Below are positions 58,038 to 64,000 of a stretch of 64,000 bases of DNA, in pieces; within the stretch, counting starts at the first letter, position 1; each line of letters opens with the position of its first letter. The notes under the pieces were generated by a model. The model was not told the DNA's origin. It made no database searches and was given only the letters and a program-made list of their open reading frames with translations. Location: NCBI RefSeq assembly GCF_030247185.1, contig NC_080572.1:42190896-42254895 (forward strand). The letters are read 5' to 3'. A program made the translations under genes and the position numbers. The DNA is from Malaya genurostris. Its lineage: Eukaryota > Arthropoda > Insecta > Diptera > Culicidae.

Positions 58038-58110
58038 AAACTTATAAAACCGATACACTGAAGAAGGATGCAAATAGCATTCCGAAATACGTATCTGTAT
58101 TATAACGTTT
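58038..58110 (+). ncRNA. Type I hammerhead ribozyme (right arm)
   Basis: The core CUGAAGA is at 58058-58064 and GAAA at 58084-58087. Stem II is 58066-58071 with 58077-58082 (six pairs, one G-U, loop AAAUA; an A-C mismatch at the base). Stem III is the mini-hairpin AUA-CG-UAU at 58087-58094, then C58095 as the cleavage base. Stem I pairs 58053-58057 (AUACA) with 58096-58100 (UGUAU), then 58042-58046 with 58101-58105, then AAAC 58038-58041 with GUUU 58107-58110. Penelope-like elements are known to carry minimal type I hammerheads in this position. Confidence 0.78.
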
Positions 58111-58177
58111 GATACACCTTCGAAAAAATAGTGACTGTGAAAATAGTGACTTTGTGAGAGTGTAATGACGTGATATA

Positions 58178-61100
58178 TCAATTTTTAGTTTGAATGAAAT
58201 ATCGTTTTTATCATAATTTGAAAAAAAAATTTGTGGATTGGTTATTTTCGATACACTTCTTATATGAGAGTCGATCTTCCGTGCCATGGATTTTTTTCTA
58301 AAGTTTGAGCGAATTCTATACCTATTTTTTAAATTCATAAAAAAGGAAAAAACGAATCAAACTCTTTGAATTAGCCAAAATTTTCTTCTATTGTCCAAGG
58401 TTTGTTAAATTTGATCAGTATCTAACGAGGAAAACAGATTGGAAAAATGACGTGCGAATGCATGTAATGTAATAAAAACCGCGAAAATGTTACCGCAGAG
58501 ACCACATAGATAGGACTACAATTGAATGCTGTGAAGGCCAAGTAAATCGTTTTCCTCGTTGGATACTGATAACAAGACTAATAAGTCATTGGAGATTTAA
58601 AATGCACAAGACGGCTTCGATGTGTAGGTCTTCTAAGTTGATGTCCGAATTTTTTTCTCATTACACGACTAGGATAGAATAGTTTTTTTTTATCAATATT
58701 GCTAATTATCAATTTTATTATATTTACAGAAGTTTTAACCTTGTGATCATTTGTTTTTCGAATATGAAAAACTGCCTAACTCTATCTGGGAAGGCTAAGA
58801 ATCAATTACGCTTCGCTTAGGGTGTAAACAAGTTCTTTACATTCCGATGTGTCTTATATTTCACATCATCCAAGCTAATCGCATTCAATATCTTATTACA
58901 ATTTAAAAAAAAACATTGGATAGATATGATAGTAAAAATGCTGCCCGACTACCAAACCAAGACGATTGAAGCTCCTTGAAAGAACAAAATATATTATGAC
59001 CACATCCTTCACTGTCGATCAATGTCTGCAGAACAATAAATCACTGTTGCAGATCGATCGCGATCTGCTTCAATGGTAAGACGAGCTCAACACTTTAACT
59101 AGCAAACAAGCGAACCAGTACAAATATGATAAATTGCTCCACTTATGCAGGCTATGATGGACTATTCGTCACGACTTAGCACCAGTGCAGTTAGGAATTC
59201 ACCAAACGAATAATTTTGTGTGAAAACGATTCTGCCTAAAACCGACCCGCATTTGCTCTTGAATCTGATTTGTGATCTATTTCTCGCTTGTCTCTCATCT
59301 CAAACAGGCTTCCAGAAGTGAATGGACTGCATCGAGGTCTGTACGCATCGTTGGATGTTCATGACTAGCAGCCGTAACATCACTGGGGACCAATATAATT
59401 AAAACAGCAATACCTACTCCAAAACATCGCGGGAGGCAATCGCTACCATTCGGTCGAAGCTGACGGTGGCAAAGATGGGAAGCTATTGACCCTTGGGGGC
59501 AAATGAATAAATACCACGCAATCGCCACACGGGGCTGTAACATTTGCACAGATTATCAAAATCGAGCTAGTCTGTCAGCACCTTAATAATTGCAGTAATA
59601 GATAATCCGAGCAAAAACTAGGAGAGTACTTCGGTGGGTGACCTTTCGTTTGCCGATCTACCACGCGAACATCCTGATGCAGGTTGTCAATATGAACCGG
59701 TGGTACGTTCGTAGCTCGAGTCTCGCTTTAGAAGCGCTTCTAAAATGGAAAGAGGCAAATCAAGATCTTGTTATTTTTTTGTTGTTGTTCATGAAAAGTA
59801 AGACGATTCCAATGTCAAGTCTCAACCTTGCTATACCGGGGCTTCATGTGCCTCTTGGAATAAGAGTGGAATACTTTGAATGACTGTTTGATTCTCGTAC
59901 AGGTAATTTTAAATGACTTACCATGAGTACTCGGGAGCATTAAATTTATCCAGAATTATTAAATTACAATATTTCAGTTCATTATGATTTATCATTGTTG
60001 CTATCGTAAATTGAAGTGATGAAAGATCTTTTATATTACTCAACACCGACGACACAGTGCATGGCACAGTGGTGAAACGGTTGAAATATCTTTCCTTTCT
60101 GTTTTATTTCGGGAAACCGATATTTGACCGAATCAGCTACATTGTCGAAAGCAGCAAAATTCTTTGTGATAAATGACACACTTCAGAACTCCACTATCGA
60201 TTTTGGAACGAAAATAGTTGTTTCTTTGTTTCCAAACTTCGAAGTCTATCACTAACAATTTTCAGACACAAATGGAAATTATCGTGATTTAGTAAGTTAA
60301 GAAAAAAATGTCACTCATTTTTTTATATTGAGCTTCGGTAAGCAAAATTTTGAAAAACGCGTTGTTTGCTACTATTTGTTAAATATTTCTGAGAGTTTGA
60401 AAAATTTCCTCGACTCCAAATTCTTGCTCCAATTTTGTCAAATTTGATTATTAACATCGTTTGAAAAATTTGAATCTTCAATTTCATTAGAAGGCAAACA
60501 CGAAAATATTGCAACAATTACTACTGTAACTTACTTCCTGATAGACCGTTTGTCAAATCGTTGGTGTTTCGCTACGGTATGTCAAGTTCCGCAATGAAAT
60601 ATCTTATTTGGCAGGCTATCTGCACCTGTGTAAAGCGAGATATTTTGTTTGGGAGATTTATAAGACTGAATATCTCCATCAACGTTTTTAGCTGATTAAG
60701 GTAAACACAATGAAAAATTGCTATTTTGGTTGTATTGAAAATTGCAAGTGGGACATTTTTCCAAACGTTAGTGCCAAACACTATGGAATGCTTTTACTAT
60801 GTCTAGAAAAGTAAATACAGTGGATAGAACAGAAGATTTGTTTGTTTTGTCATGTTCGTCATTCTAACAAGGACTAGAGGGCTTGAATACATGAAACAAA
60901 AATTCTAAATACGACAAAAAACATAAGATATTTTTCAAGAAACGTTTACGAATAGAAGAAATAATAGGATAATTGTATGTTTATACTGGATTGTTGAAGG
61001 GTTAGAGAGTACAAATTACTCTAGGGTTTTTCCATTTGTTCGGAAAATTATCTAATGCGAAGCACTCATTGAAAATTTTGACCAAGAGCAACACCGAACA

Positions 61101-62000
61101 ACTATTTAATATGAATATAAAAAAATCCTTTATTACCAAAAGCGTTCATGTTTTCAAGATTCCTAATTACATACTGACAACATTTATCTCAGTAATGACA
61201 TCTTGTAACAATACTTGTGTTGACAAATGCTCATATTTCCGTTAGGTATAGATTTCAGTACTACGTACAACATTCAAATTAAAATTATGTACAATTTCAA
61301 ATTACTGAGCAAAATTTTGAGTTCTTCGACGATTGAATGAAGTATTTGACTTACTTCTCTGAAAGATGGATTGTTGTTCTGAAAATATCTTAAGGGCTCT
61401 CCAGAGTTTGCAGTAAAGTTTGAGTAATGATTTAATTTGATCAGCTTCTTTGGCGAAATGTTCAGCTCGTCGAAGAGTAAATCAATCTTTTGTAAATTCA
61501 GAGTTATCACGAGAAAGTTAAAATTGCCGTCAACGAATATTCTTCAAACGAATAAGCATATGAACTGAATTTAGATGTTCTGTTGGAACTGATAGATGTT
61601 ACTATATTCAGTTATATAATGATTCAAATTATCTACTGCAGAAGGCATGTCCGCAGAATTAAAAAAAAACACAAGTTCCAGCAAATTTTTTTATTTGGTA
61701 TTTGGTTTTATAAATGTTTTGGTCACAATAGCGAGCTACTTGGGGTAACTGAATCATTGAAAATAGAATATGCTGCATAATGATCGGATAATGGCCACGA
61801 CGAAACAAGTCGGGTTATGATGATGACAATGCACAGTGGTCCGGATCCACAATTTAGGGCGACAAAAACATTTGAGGCTTAGGCTTATACTTTAGAGCTA
61901 TGATGTCTTCAGAACAAATGATCAGTGATGATAAGCCATATTTTGAAGCATATGGTATTAAGGTGGTTCTTATTACTAGGGTGATCCAAAAATTATTTTC
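58178..62000. other. Intergenic, no gene recognised
   Basis: 59.3-59.6 kb contains a minus-strand stretch reading vaguely like a receptor segment (FATVSFDRMVAIA), but it is broken and I do not support it. Other open frames here are short and AT-driven. Confidence 0.35.
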
Positions 62001-63526
<1,526 letters not shown>

Positions 63527-63884
63527 TTAGAGATACTACAATAGTATTTTCGGCAAAATTGCTTGATATAAGCTTTCCTACAATTTTGCCGAAGGGTGCA
63601 GTCGATGACACGACCAGGCACTTCGAAGGAAAATCAGAATAAAAGCTGCACAAGGTAGCGCAGAGCCGGGAACTGGTATCTCTGAAAAATGAAATTATTA
63701 ATACGACGAAGTTAGACGCTTTCACAACACGCTAGGTACGAAGAATAAAATTTGACTAACTGAAATTTTTTATCTATCCCGAATTACAGAATTATTTTGC
63801 ACCAGAGTTCAATAATTGATCATGTACCACAACGAATTTTAAATTTGTAAGATACTATCAAGTTAATTGAACTGGGTGCAAAGC
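63527..63884. other. Short repeat-derived sequence
   Basis: A small hairpin (cggcaaaattg ... caattttgccg, about 63551-63592) is followed by 63606-63645, which matches 43020-43060 (gacacgaccaggcac). Probably fragments of a dispersed repeat. Confidence 0.4.
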
Positions 63885-64000
63885 AAAGCAAAGTCCTGGC
63901 ATTACATTCCTTTTGTGGAATTTGGTCTTTCTGTTTCAACAGACTTCGCAGCCGATTCTTAGTGTACAGAATCATTGCATGGCTAGTACTATGGATCCTA
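63885..64000 (-). mobile_element. SINE body/tail running off the window
   Basis: On the minus strand: '...gaatcggctgcgaagtctgttgaaacag', then '...ggaatgtaatgcc', and an A/T/G-rich end with 'tttgctttgcttt'. The tRNA-derived head would lie beyond 64000. Same family as 45318-45395 and probably 20150-20254. Confidence 0.6.

Larger units (their letters stand above)
56995..58177. mobile_element. Inverted pair of Penelope-like element 3' ends
   Basis: The two 523-bp arms (56995-57517 and 57655-58177) appear perfectly complementary, because all paired coordinates sum to 115172 with no indel. The spacer 57518-57654 belongs to the right-hand copy, which is slightly longer at its 5' side. Each arm carries the end of a GIY-YIG endonuclease frame, a 3' UTR and a hammerhead ribozyme, with the 3' ends facing outward. 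This is a head-to-head pair of 5'-truncated Penelope-like elements. No clear target duplication is visible. Confidence 0.85.

Noticed and set aside
59295..59549. Minus-strand segment reminiscent of a receptor transmembrane region (VSFDRMVAIA)
   Set aside because: The match is a few residues in one frame, with stops and no further transmembrane segments.

Overview
This is a eukaryotic, AT-rich, intron-containing and transposon-laden window that I read as mosquito nuclear DNA (Culicidae; species not determinable here). The basis is a cuticular-protein gene with dipteran-style splice sites and core promoter, tRNA-derived SINEs of the kind common in mosquitoes, RNase-H-bearing non-LTR elements resembling the LOA clade, and a Tc1/mariner relative resembling the mosquito ITmD37E group. 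The taxonomic call is inference; nothing was searched.

The only confidently reconstructed host gene runs on the + strand from a predicted start near 8907 to about 32490. Four coding exons (9351-9365, 27059-27178, 29007-31295, 31356-31577) join in phase 0 into an 881-residue secreted protein. It has a signal peptide split between exons 1 and 2, a long charged region with furin-like basic sites and three related modules, a His-rich stretch, and a C-terminal Rebers-Riddiford (RR, chitin-binding) domain of pro-resilin type. Intron 1 is 17.7 kb and full of nested insertions. It also holds one possible nested gene on the opposite strand (23668-24021).

The rest is a dense mobile-element record. There are three almost identical 925-bp fold-back derivatives of a DD41D mariner (3826, 17922, 47967), the third nested in a ~4.2-kb degraded Sola-like transposon (45453-49655). 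A 574-bp DD37D deletion derivative (35348) and a decayed ITmD37E-like transposase (about 55.8-56.9 kb) are present. An inverted pair of Penelope-like element 3' ends (56995-58177) carries a GIY-YIG endonuclease and a hammerhead ribozyme in each arm. LOA-like LINE pieces include three copies that keep only ORF1 plus a 3' tail. There is a 281-bp satellite interrupted by a 919-bp hairpin-forming retroposon-like insert (32829-34602), several MITEs and SINEs, and a 233-bp TA microsatellite.

Upstream (1-8.9 kb) and downstream (about 32.5-64 kb) of the cuticular gene I see no other well-supported host gene, only two short ORFs with signal-peptide-like starts (40699, 43691). No bacterial features, CRISPR arrays or rRNA genes are present.
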